Assembly: GCF_031143425.1 (NCBI RefSeq)
Contig: NC_090442.1
Location: 429,243,776 to 429,307,775 of the forward strand
DNA length: 64,000 nucleotides
DNA from: Pleurodeles waltl
Lineage: Eukaryota; Chordata; Amphibia; Caudata; Salamandridae
Direction: 5' to 3'
Under the pieces are notes generated by a model. It was not told the DNA's origin. It was given only the letters and a program-made list of their open reading frames with translations, and did not search any database. The translations under genes were made by a program, and so were the position numbers. Within the stretch, counting starts at the first letter, position 1, and every line of letters begins with the position of its first letter. This document shows, piece after piece, positions 10,763 to 21,784 of this stretch.

Positions 10763-13700
10763 TCATTCACTTAGGGTATCTCCCTCTGATTCCCGGCTCT
10801 GATGTTCCCGAGCCCAGCTCACAAACGGATCCCAAATGTCACGGGGTCTAGATGCAGCCGGCATTAACTCCCAGAATGTGGTTAGCTGCGTGTGCCCGTA
10901 AGTTACATCCGCCAGCCAATCCCTCACCGCGGGCACCCTCTGCCTACCCCAGTGTATCGCCACCCGTCGCTTAGCAAACAGTAAAAGTAATGCATGCAGC
11001 CTGCGCACTGCTGGCGGAGTGTCTCTGACATAACCTAGTAGCCCAATCAGAGGGGAAGGGACGTCAGAGCGGCCCACTATCTGGTTTACCGATACAAAAC
11101 CTGAGTCCAATAACCCTTCAACCTCGGGCAGGACCAAGCTATATGTAGAAAAGAGGCCAAGGCCGACCCACAACGCCAACATTCATCCGTCTCCCTAAGC
11201 CCCATTCTTTTCAGGCTGATGGGGGTTCTGTAGAACCTATGCAGGTATTTAAAATGTATTAATCGCAGCTTGTAATTTGGCGAAAGCTCAGCAAGCTGCC
11301 CACAGCAGAACTCCCACTGTTCCTCAGAAATCTCAGGCTGGAGCTCCTCGTTCCAATATAGCATAGATTTAGGCGCTACCACTGGTGTCATGTTTTGCAT
11401 ATGACGATAAATACGAGTTACTAGCTTTTGGGGAGAAGGTGAGCCCACCACCGCCTCCAAAGCTGTAAAGACCGGCGGCGCATCAGGGAACCCCCCGAAT
11501 AGTGTCCGGCACGCCGCACGTAGTTTATGGTACAGAAATAATTCGGAAAAGGGCACCGTACCTACCTCCTCCGGCACCGGGGGAGGCATAAACTTGCCAT
11601 TGGGAAAAAGGTCAGCAAAGGTGCGGAGATTCATCCTGTCAATCAGGTGACCAGCTATTCCATCAGCCACACAGGGCAGCATCGGGTTATGCAACAGAGG
11701 GAGCGATGGAGCATACAACAGTGGGACCCCGGCCCTCTTGCGCAACTCCTCCCATACCCACTGCAGCATCCTAGCCGTATCTACATCTTTTCTAGGACGC
11801 CTTGCCTTAGTGCATATCGCCACTCCAAGTGGAAGGGGCGCCACCACATCTCGTTCCACTGCCACGTGAGGTTGAAAAGGGACAGGGTGGGTCCAAAAAT
11901 GCAGGAACTGAGCCTGAGCGCAGAGGGGATACAGTTTTATATCTGAGGCACCCAAACCTCCCTGCCGCAGTGGCAGCGCCAGCGTGTCCCACGCTATCCT
12001 GGCCTGTCCACCGCCCACACCAGCTCAACCAGGCATGACCTCAAAGTGGTGAAGAAGTGTGCTGTAAGCGGTATAGGTATATTGACGAATTGATAAAGGA
12101 ATTTGGGTAACACTATCATTTTTGTCAACGCGATCCACCCAGTTAGTGATAGGGGCAGGGAAGCCCATAATTTCACTTTCTCGCTCAGCCACATCATAGC
12201 CCTGCCAAAGTTAACGCCCCAAATCTCCTGAAGGTCACGACTTATCCAAATCCCCAGATATTTGACTTTTTCCGCCTCCCAACGCAGGGGGTATTCAGAG
12301 CACACCTCCGCAGTGCCGTCCGTGAGGGGAAAGATTACTGATTTAGACCAGTTGATGGAGATGCCCGCGAAACCCTCAAAGCGGACAAATTCCCGCAGGA
12401 TGGGATCCAAGTTGTCCGCAGGATTGGTAAGATAAAGGGTCACATCGTCCGCGTATAGTGATATTAGAAGATTTCTAGAACTGAATCCTATACCTCTTGC
12501 AGTATGATGTTGCCTAATCCTCGCAGCTAGCGGCTCCATAGCTATGGCAAATAGCAGCGGGAAGAGAGGACAACCCTGCCTGGTACCATGCAATATAGGG
12601 AACGGCTCCGACACCAGACCATTCACCCGCACTCTGGCTGTAGGTAAAGTGTAAAGCAGGCGAATTTTTCTAATCATCAGCGTACTGAAACCCATCCTTT
12701 TTAATATATGGAATAAATATGGCCATTCAATTGTATCAAAGGCCTTAGTGGCATCTAAAAACACCACGGCAGCTCTAACCTCGGGGTGTAGGTAATGTAA
12801 TGCAGCGAAGATCGTTCGCAGGTTGTGGGAGGTCGCCCTACCTGGTATGAAACCGGACTGGTCGGGGAGTGCGACCATCGACAGCATTGGTTGCACCCGG
12901 TTCGCAAGCAGTTTGGCTAAAATTTTCACATCTACATTAATCAGAGATAAGGGCCTATATGAGTTTAGATCGTCAGCAGGTTTATCCGGCTTCAGCAGCG
13001 TGATAATCAGCGCTTCGCGCATAGTGACAGGCAACACCCCTTTCTCCAGGGCCTCCTCGTACACTGCCAGCAACCGGGGCGACAGCTCGTCTACGTATGC
13101 CTTATAGAAAGCTGTTGTGAGACCATCAGGTCCCGGCGCCTTATCAGGCGGCAGGCTCCTGATAACTTGTGCCACATCTCCGGGGTCTATTGGAAGGTCT
13201 ATATATTCTCTGTGATTATTATTGAGCCATACCAATGCAATGGAATCTAGATAGGATATAAGCTCTTCTGGGCATTCATCTTGAGTGTTGGTATATAAAC
13301 GAGAATAAAACTTGGAGAATGCTCCTACAATGTTCTCCTTGTCATGAAGCAGTTTGCCATCAGTTGTGCGCAGTTCATGGATATATGTCGCGGGACGCGG
13401 CAGTCTAATCATATTTGCTAGGACCTTCCCCGGTCTCCCTCCTTCGCCGTAGCGCCTCGCCTCCGCATATTTCCCCAGGAACTTGACCTCCCTCAACGCC
13501 TCCTCTTCATATTCTAATAATTTGGTTTTCAATAGCCCCGCCACTTCTGACTCCCCAGCCTCTAAAAAAGTGCTTTCGAGTCGTTTTATATCGGCTTCAA
13601 GTGCTACCAGAGTGCTCCGTATCGCCTTCAATACACCCGCCTGCCGGGCTATACATTGGCCTCTAATGACGACCTTGAAGGCCTCCCACAGAGTCGCCTC

Positions 13701-14555
13701 TGTGTCCACCGACCCCGAATTACGCTCAAAATAGTCAGTAATATCAGTCCGTATCTCCTCCCTGAATGCAACATCAAGTAGTGCCTGGGGTGGGAGTCGC
13801 CATGAGAATGCCTGGGAAGGACCCCCAGGGAGTAGTAACCTCAGCATACAGGGCGCATGGTCGGACAGTGTACGGGGCATGTGCTCTACCTGTGACATCC
13901 ACAGTGCAACATCTCGCGACACAAGCCAAAAGTCAAGACGAGACCACGCGCCGCTATAGGTCGATATACAGGTGCCCTCCCTCTGGTCCCCATGTCTACC
14001 TCGCCACACATCAACCAACGCGCCATCCAGCATTATTTCCCGTAGTGCGGAACCCGCCAACGGATTCAATGTGCGAGCTGCCCCCTTCCTATCTACTGTG
14101 TCATCAAGTACTGCATTGAAATCACCACCCCATACAATTGTATCGCATCCAGTGGCTTTCACCTGCCCCCAAAGCTTATGGAAGAAACCTGGAGAGTCTA
14201 CATTAGGCCCATACACAGCCACGAATACTACCGAAACACCGCACACAATGCCCTGTACCCAAACATATCTCCCCTCTTGGTCACATTGAACAGCGCCCTC
14301 CCGCCAGTCCAACCCACGTCTTAACAGTATCGCTACCCCTCGGGCATAGTTGGAGTAAATAGCTGAATAAGCATGGCCCCATCTAGTGTGACGCAGTCTT
14401 TGGGCAGGGGCAGTGTTCAAATGCGTTTCCTGCAATAGGCAGACGTCCACACCATGCCGCACCAAATATGCATGTACCAACCTAGCCTTCCTGTGGTCGT
14501 TGAGCCCCCTAACATTCCAGGTGAGACAGTTCAAGGTTTTATCCACTTTTGGCAT
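10763..14555 (-). pseudogene. ORF2: L1 ORF2, endonuclease-reverse transcriptase, two frameshifts
   Basis: The product would nick target DNA and reverse-transcribe L1 RNA. The likely start is the Met at 14,555 (MPKVDKTLNCLTWNVRG), not the upstream in-frame Met at 14,747. The apurinic-type endonuclease comes first, with ETHL, GGDFNAVLD and a terminal SDH. The RT follows: APGPDG, YRPLSLINVD, GFIPGRAT, a FLDATKAFD block, TRQGCP (written TRQGCPLFPLL here), and catalytic YADD at 12,444-12,455, about residue 701. The C-terminal zinc knuckle C-x2-C-x7-H-x4-C lies at about 11,128-11,183. The frame changes near 12,012-12,020, inside a G-rich run, and again near 11,088. Joined, the three segments span about 1,264 codons, a normal L1 ORF2 length. 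The protein cannot be made whole from this copy. Confidence 0.93.
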
Positions 14556-15001
14556 TTCTCCCCCACATCCTGTAAAGTGCAGTAAGACATGTTGACAATG
14601 ACCAGGCTGTACGTTCAAGACACCACACAGGTAGCATACGATAGATGTTGGCAGTAAACAACAAGATAACAAACCCAACCCACCTCCCCCCACCCACTCC
14701 AACCCCCCAACCGGGTCGTAGATTAACCTTCCCCATATTATCCCCAAAGAGACATTTTAATAAGCAAGGGAACATTCCCAAGGGGGTGTGGCGATGCCGG
14801 CTACTTCCCCGTATGAAACGGGGTGGCCGGAAGATCTGCAGGGGATCCTCGCCGCACAAAACCTAATAATTAGATCTATCTAGAATAGCAGATGACAAGA
14901 ATGAACAACAGGCATCACAAGTGCTTCTCCCCCTCCAGCGGGTAGAAGTCACTTTTAACTAGGAGCAATTACCCACTGGGTATATTAGATTGGATCCACG
15001 T

Positions 15002-15913
15002 TTACTCATTGTCACAGAGCCTGCTATCCCCTGTCTCCACTGCATCCCTGGAACGTTGTGCGGATTTGCGTCCCACGTGTTTAGCGAACTTCATCGCCTC
15101 CTTGGCATCAGTGAATTTGTGGGCAGACCCCTCGAAGGACACCTTTAATTTAGCCGGGTAGAGGAGGGAGTAAGGGATCTGCGCCTGCAGAAGAAGTCGT
15201 TTTGCAGGCAGGAACTCACGGCGGGCGGCCTGGACAGCCGGGGTGAAGTCAGGGTAAAAGGAGATGTTATTTCCCTTGTGCGTGATGGATCCTCTCCCCC
15301 TCGCCAGTTTAAGGATCAAGTCTCTGTCTTGGTAGTTCAGGATTCTCGCAATTATAGGTCGGGGCGGCGCACCCACAGGGGGCCTCTGGCCCAGCGATCT
15401 GTGCGCCCTCTCCACCACAAACACCGCCGAGAGGTTGGGGTCAAACAGTTCGTGTAGGAGTTCAGTGATATATGTTTCCATCTTAGTTATGGCAGTGGTC
15501 TCCGGGATTCCTGTGATGCGTAGATTATTGCGCCGGGATCGTGCTTCCAAGTCCTCATTCTTTGCATGGATTATTCCCAATAATTTGTCCATGTGCAGGA
15601 GTTGGTCCCTTGTTTCCACTTGATACTCATGACATTCAGACTGGCGAGCCTCAAGCGTGTCCAACCTTGTCTCGTGCGTGGCCACCTGGGTTTTCACAGA
15701 GTCTAACTGACTGGTGAGATTGTCCAGTTTAGTATCAATATTACGGAGGCTGGAGCGCATCTCAAGCATCAACGTGCGCAAATCTTCGCCCTGGTCGTCT
15801 GCGGCCAGGTCGCGCCCCTCCGCCGCCCGGGGCCCTTGCTCCAACTCTCCCTGCCGCGTGGTGCGCTTATGATGAAAGTTCAGTTTCGGCTGCTTAGCAT
15901 CATGCTTCCCCAT
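15002..15913 (-). CDS. ORF1: L1 ORF1 protein, RNA-binding chaperone
   Basis: This is a 303-residue intact frame. ORF1p trimerises and coats L1 RNA in the cytoplasmic retrotransposition particle. A basic, polar N-terminus (1-44) is followed by a heptad-rich coiled coil at about 45-125. The RRM-like domain begins with the signature RRNNLRITGIPE at 128-139 and includes VERAHR at 168-173 and RPIIARILNY at 185-194. The C-terminal domain lies at about 212-282, with the PDF, ARREF and YPAKL blocks. The length is typical of vertebrate L1 ORF1. No stop or frameshift is seen, and it precedes ORF2 by a 445-bp spacer. Confidence 0.95.
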   Translation of the reverse strand: MGKHDAKQPKLNFHHKRTTRQGELEQGPRAAEGRDLAADDQGEDLRTLMLEMRSSLRNIDTKLDNLTSQLDSVKTQVATHETRLDTLEARQSECHEYQVETRDQLLHMDKLLGIIHAKNEDLEARSRRNNLRITGIPETTAITKMETYITELLHELFDPNLSAVFVVERAHRSLGQRPPVGAPPRPIIARILNYQDRDLILKLARGRGSITHKGNNISFYPDFTPAVQAARREFLPAKRLLLQAQIPYSLLYPAKLKVSFEGSAHKFTDAKEAMKFAKHVGRKSAQRSRDAVETGDSRLCDNE

Positions 15914-17094
15914 GGCAGAGAGAGATCCACTCGGTCCTGCCGCGAGCTACTAGCCAAGTCCCAGAGCCACCTCCGTTCCCGCGTAGCCGCAGCTGGGCAC
16001 CCCTATCTCCTTCACGGCGCTCTCGCTGACTGATTCCGCTCTAACAAGCCCCGTTGTCACCGCCAGCACCACCACTGGGTTCCCCTAGATTGACTCTCCG
16101 CATTTGTCTAATACAGTTGCCAGGGTGTAAGCCAATGTCCACTCTGCCATCCACTAGCTCAGGTCGGCGGGGGGGGAAGGGCCTTCCGTTCACCCCCCCG
16201 CACTCACGAGGCAACCGGACAGGTCATAGCAGCACCCGTCCCTATTATCCACAATCCTCCTTCTGCCCAGCTGTGTTTGCTCACAGGCCCCCAGGCGCCT
16301 CACCTCTGCATCTTCGGAGCACGCCACTCGCGGTGCCGGGCAGATCATACACTTCCACCTTCTCAAGAGCTCTAGTTCCTCCACAGGGCGCCTACGGCAT
16401 TCGCGAGATTCCGCGCCGGTGCTCAGCCTCTCTACAGTCCATGCGCCACCTCACTCTGTCATCGGTATTTTTGGCCCCAAAATGGCGGCCGCCGCCTCTG
16501 AAATCTGTTACTCCGACCCCCGCCTCAGGCTCAGCATTGATGTTCAGCGGGCTGCCTCCGTCCGTCGGAGTGCAGCTCAAATGTCACCCGTATAGTTTTT
16601 GTTGGGGGTCCCGCATCTTTCCGGCTTCGTCCGCGCTCGCGAGCAGCGCCCCGAGTCCAGAGCCGCTGCCCGGCCAAGCAGCTCCACGAGCTTACCTCCC
16701 AGGCCGTCCAGGGTCCGCCCCAGCACCACAGCGTCGGCAGGATCCTCGGGGCAGCTTTAACAACTCCGGGACTTTTCCGCGTCCCGGCGCTGCCCCAGCT
16801 CAGGCCCCGCCGCCAGCACAAGCCCCCGGCCCGAGTCGCGGCACCTCCACCAGCGATCTCCGTCAGACGCCACCGCCAGTTCCGCCCTCAGGCCACGCTG
16901 TCCTCCAGCTCCTCACAGGCAATAAAAAATACGATTCTCCCGCCTCCACCTGAGTCTCATCGTCATTCGCACATTTTTTGTAGGTTTTGGCAGTTTGTGC
17001 TCGCCCCGATGTGCAGGATTATTGAAGGATTTCAATCCGGCCGGCGGAGCTCACTCAAAGAGCGGCCATCTCGCTGCTCAGCTGGCCACGCCCC
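15914..17094 (-). promoter_or_regulatory. L1 5' UTR, probable internal promoter
   Basis: About 1.18 kb of GC- and CpG-rich sequence, sharply different from the AT-rich flanks, starts at the 5' duplication with GGGGCGTGGCC on the minus strand. L1 5' UTRs carry the internal promoter; the function here is by family analogy. A 299-codon frame runs antisense across it at 16,054-16,953 (see findings). Confidence 0.7.
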
Positions 17095-17110
17095 CAAGAC
17101 AAGTATTTCT

Positions 17111-17435
17111 CACAGAAAACTGATTTCCATTTTCAAGGCATCATATTGTTGTGTGGCATTTTGTTTCGGTGTTGATTTAATCTGCTGGTTTTTGTGTTGT
17201 TTTGTTTTCTATTCTGTATTATTGCTATAAAAATGTTATCTTGTGCTGTGTTTGGTGTGTTGCGTTCTTTTTATTTGTTTTGTTGTGCTTGAATGTGTTT
17301 AAATTACAATATGTTGCCTTTGTTTATGTTATTTTGTTATGTTCCGTTGTTTACTTTAAATATATCAACAAATACTGTTGTACCCATTTGATTGCAGCAC
17401 ATCCCATTAAAGATCTAGTGAAAAGCAACTATTTA
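17111..17435. other. Unassigned AT-rich DNA
   Basis: T-rich stretch with no supported gene; pre-insertion flank of the L1. Confidence 0.4.
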
Positions 17436-17860
17436 CAGTCACGGCTGCTGCCAGGAATGGGTGTGGTGGTGGGGGAACCACACAGAGCAGGTGGCGTGGA
17501 GGGGCAGTAAAAAAATAAAGAAAGAAATTCTGTGATCTGCCGCTTCTGCTCCAGCCACCTCTCGCCTTCTTCCCACCCCAACCAATCCTGACACTTCTCT
17601 CATGCACATACACAGCATGAAAGAAGTGCAGCGATTGGCCTGAGCAGGCAGAAATGCTGCCCAGGAATGGAGTGGGGCACTGCGCTTGGTCTCTACCCGG
17701 CTGTAAAATACAGCCGGGTGAAGAGTTTCTAAGTGTGCATGTCAGTTTGGCCGGCCTCAGACGGCCGGCCAAACTGACATACACACTTAGAAGTGCACCA
17801 TCACTCCTTCTCCACTTGTTGACATTGAGGAGGCTGGCCCCGCCCCGCCCTACGAAAATT
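17436..17860. mobile_element. hAT-like hairpin MITE, copy 1
   Basis: Begins CAGTCACGGCTGCTG, close to the start of the element at 34,858 (CAGTCGTGGCTCGTG). It contains a long hairpin at about 17,731-17,790 with TTTGGCCGGCC paired to GGCCGGCCAAA; the corresponding stem is present at about 35,146-35,190. A second hairpin at 17,695-17,722 pairs ACCCGGCTGTA with TACAGCCGGGT. The right terminus and target duplication are not clear, so the end is approximate. Non-coding. Confidence 0.6.
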
Positions 17861-19070
17861 TAAAAATAAAGAGATAATAAAATTCTTTTTAGCATTATTT
17901 ATCACTGCCTAAAGAACCAGATTTGGTGGATTTAAATACTTGGTCCATGAAAAATATCACAGAATTATAGAAACTGCATGTTTTCCTAGAGAGCAGAGAT
18001 GTTTCAATCTTCTCATGATTACAAAATCCAAACCCTGATCTGACAATTTTTTTTTAGAATACTTTGAAAATAGGATAGAACCCCTTGGGATAAATAACAA
18101 ATGTTTTTGCTGCGTGAAATTGCGTTGGGCACTAAAGTGGTATCTTAAACTTCAGGAAAGTAATTCCGTTGAGAATTTTGGAAGGTATGAGATAGCGCTA
18201 ATATTTTGGAACACTGGATATTGTGAAGTTTTGTGAATGCAATTGTGTGACATCATTTTTAAGTGAGTTTGATAACATTTTGTGAGCGTCTTAAGACACT
18301 GCAGTTCATCTCAACTAGATTAGTAAAAAGCATGGAATCTGCATTTTTTTTACATGTTTTCAGTGCTTCAATGTAGGTGTGGTTTTGATTCTAAATTCTC
18401 TAAGAAAGAAATGTCAGAATTGCACTAGGGATATGTGAATCTTCCAATTAATTTGTGTGGTCTTATGTGGAGTGTTTCAGCCTACAGGTGTGGTGCTCTT
18501 TCTGGAAAGGGCACTATATATAATGTATTTAGGATTTGAGGGTGCCTATGCAGAAATAATTTCCCTTGAGGAATATAAAATAGAGGAATAGCTGGAGCAA
18601 CACTATTTTACCGACTTAGTGGTGTGGTCATTTGATAGTGGATATGTTCATGTGTGATGGTGGGCATGTGGCTGTAAAATGGTGGGAGCATGGGTATATT
18701 AGGTGAGTTTATCGTTGTCGGGTGGTGGGGAAGGTGTACTTCTGAAAATGTCATACCACTGAAACATGGCTGTTACTTTCTTCTAAGTCACTTTAAAAAA
18801 AGTTTCTTGAAGGAAAATAAGACACAATGATATTGTCGTGTAGGCTCTCATTATCCTAATGAGGCTACAGGATTTTGGTGAAAGAATTTCAAGGATTGTG
18901 GGGTACTAGGTACAATCCGACACCATGTGATGCATGTCAGCCTAATCCTGGTTTTCCGACTAACTAGCAGTGCCTCATCTCTGCCCAAGAAGAGGGATGA
19001 TAGTGGCAACCAGCACATGACAAGGAAGATGCCTTGGGGCAATCGTGGTCAAACAGATCTCATCCCTTTC
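17861..19070. other. Unassigned intergenic DNA
   Basis: AT-rich, with no recognisable gene, RNA or repeat family across 1.2 kb. Confidence 0.4.
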
Positions 19071-19079
19071 TCTCAGGTA

Positions 19080-21081
19080 CATTAGTCTCACACAGGCAAC
19101 GACAAACAAAGGCAGAATATAGCTTAATAAGGGTTTATTAAAGTAACAGTGTCCTTGTTCTATCGCCCCAATCAGGGAAGTACATCAAGGTATTGATTGT
19201 TCTCCCCTGGCTTTAGGCTGCTTGGGGGTCATATTGGTCCTGGACTTTTTACAGGGTCATCCTCAAACTTTTTACCTCTTTCCTCCTATTTTTCCTGACC
19301 TGTTTTTGTTGGCTTTAGGACCCTGGGCACTTTACCACTGCTAACCAGTGCTAAAGTGCATATGCTCTCTGTGTAAATTGTACTGTTGATTGGTTTATCC
19401 ATGCTTGGCATATTTGATTTACCAGTAAGTCCCTAGTAAAGTGCACTAGAGGTGCCCAGGGCCTATAAATTAAAAGCTACTAGTGGGCCTGCAGCACTGG
19501 TTGTGCTACCCACATAAGTAGCCCTATAATCATGTCTCAGCCCTGCCACTGCAGAGTCTGTGTGCAGTTTTAAACTGTGAATTCGACTTGGCAAGTGTAC
19601 CCACTTGCCAGGCCTAACCCCTCCCTTTTCTACATGTAAGATACCCCTGGGGTAGGCCCTAGGTAGCCCTATGGGCAGGGTGCAGTGTATGGATAAGGTA
19701 GGACATATACTAAGTGTTCTGTAGTGACCTGACAGTGAAATACTGCCAAATTCGGTTTTCACTGTTGCAAGGCCTATCTCTCTCCTAGGTAAACATGGGG
19801 GCTGCCTTCAAATATTATTAAAGTGCAGATTCCCTTTGGGAGCAGATAGAAATGTGGAGTTTTGGGTCTCTGAGCTCAACATTTAAAAATACATCTTTTA
19901 GTGAAGTTGTCTTTTAGATTGTGTGTTTGAAAATGCCACTTTTAGAAAGTAGGCATTTTCTTGCTTAAACCATTCTGTGACTCTGCCTGTTTGTGGATTC
20001 CCTGTCTGGGTTAGTTTGACAGTTGGGCTGTTTTCACCTCTCTCTAGACAGTGACACAAAGGGAGCTGTGGTGTAGCCTGCATACGCGACGGGCCATCTG
20101 TGATCGGAGGAGTGGGGGAGTGGTCACTCGCACCTGAAAAGGCTGTACCTGCCCTCACACAATGCAGTCTCCAACCCCCTGGTGTGTGTCTGAGACCTTG
20201 CCTGGACAAGTCAGGATTTCACAAACAAGTGTGACTTTCCTTTGAAGTAAGCCTACTTCAAAGGCCAAAATGGGTATAAGAATAGCACCCAAAACAACAG
20301 AATTTAGACACTTCTTGGGATAGACACTCTAACTCACAGACACTTCCTGGAGAAGAGAACCTGAACCAGAACTTGCATCCTGCTAAGAAGAACTGCCTGG
20401 CTGCCCAAAGGACTCACCTGTCTGCTTTCTGTGAAGGACTGCTGCCTTGCAGTTGCCCTGCTGCCTTGCTGCTCGCTGGCTGTGGTGAGAAGTGCTCTCC
20501 AAGGGCTTCGATAGAGCTTGCCTCCTGTTCCCTGAAGCCTCAGGACCAAAAAGACTTAATCTCTACAAGAAGGACTTCTTGTGTGGTGGAAATCGATGCA
20601 AAGCCTGCCAGAAACGATGCACAGCCTGCACCGCGTGAAAAATTCACTGCACGCCAAACCGTAACGACGCAGCCTGACTTTGCAACGAGAAGATTGACAC
20701 AGCACCAGCGTAGCGACAGGAAATGCGATGCACGGCCCACTGGATCGACGCACAGAGACTAAAGACATTTTATATCACTTTTACAGTGATATCTTAACAT
20801 ATACTTATTTCATTTTAATCATTTGACCTGCATCTTATCAATTAAATATTATATATTTTTCTAAATATTGTGTGGTGTATTTTTGTGGTGCTATACCATG
20901 TTATTGCATGATTTATTGCACAAATACTTTGCACATTGCCTTCTAAGTTAGGCCTGACTTCTCAGTGCCAATCTATCAGAGGGTGAGCACAGGAAAATTT
21001 TGATTGTGTGTGACTTACCCTGACCAGAGTGAGGGTCCCTGGGGCTAACCTGACTGCCAACCACAGACCCCATTTCTAACA
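19080..21081 (-). repeat. Long LTR-type repeat, minus orientation
   Basis: On the minus strand it begins TGTTAGAAATGGGGTCTGTG at 21,081, a TG start as in LTRs. It runs about 2 kb toward 19,080; the CA end is not fixed. Blocks from 19,330 to 20,000 recur in inverse orientation at 6.7-7.5 kb. A hairpin (TATCACTTTTACAGTGATA) lies near 20,772-20,790. No protein domain is recognisable. Confidence 0.6.
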
Positions 21082-21784
21082 AACGGCATCTTACATAAAA
21101 TGGCATGTATTGCAATAACTAGGATGATAAATCTCAATAGAAGTAAAATTGTGACAAGGAGAGAAAAACACAAAAACAGTCCCACGATAATGCCACTAAG
21201 AGTGATATATATCTTTCCTACCTAAGCTATGTTAGAGCACAGTATACACTGTAATCCGCCCTTCAGGTTTTCCCCCTGGGAAGATATCATCACCCACACC
21301 TGAGCAAAGAAGCCTGTTGTCTAAGGAGACACTGTTCCCATGTAGGCCAGGGGTTCGGCAGTCTAGGCAAGCAGCTGTAGCGAAGACGTTCAGGAATCAG
21401 CATGCAGTCATGGTCATCTGGCTGGAATCTCAATATAACGTGTATTGGTCAAAGAAGTGTTTTTATAATAAAACTGTTAATATTCTAAGAAAGGGTCCCC
21501 ACATAGGATATGTTTGTTTCTATGAATGTTAGAGACACAGCGTACAACTTTTGCCGGCAAACCTATCTGATTGCAGCCTTCAGGAATGCACAAAGTGAAA
21601 TACTAAGAATGTGATGCTTTCCTAGGTGAAGGAACAAATAGATAAAAAAATAAAATATCACTGCAAATGTGGCTAATGCTAGAAAATTAAAGTGATTCTG
21701 AATAAAATGTAACTGGGCTAAAGTGTACAATGGCAGACCGAGTTTGCCAAAATAACGTGTCTAAAACATGTCTAAATAGCTATA
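21082..21784. other. Unassigned intergenic DNA
   Basis: No supported gene. The 71-codon frame at 21,317-21,532 has no known feature. Confidence 0.4.

Larger units (their letters stand above)
10396..17110 (-). mobile_element. Full-length L1 retrotransposon
   Basis: The direct repeat CAAGACAAGTATTTCT is identical at 10,396-10,411 and 17,095-17,110 and encloses 6,683 bp. Read on the minus strand, the order is: CpG-rich 5' UTR (17,094-15,914), ORF1 (15,913-15,002), spacer of about 445 bp, ORF2 (14,555-10,763), 3' UTR, and an A-rich tail adjoining the distal duplication at 10,412-10,440. The perfect 16-bp duplication, intact ORF1 and ORF2 with only two frameshifts indicate a geologically young insertion. 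The two other L1 copies in this window are far more decayed. Confidence 0.95.

Noticed and set aside
16190..16821. Minus-strand frames inside the L1 5' UTR (for example 16,531-16,821)
   Set aside because: Short, overlapping and without motif; expected by chance in stop-poor GC-rich DNA.
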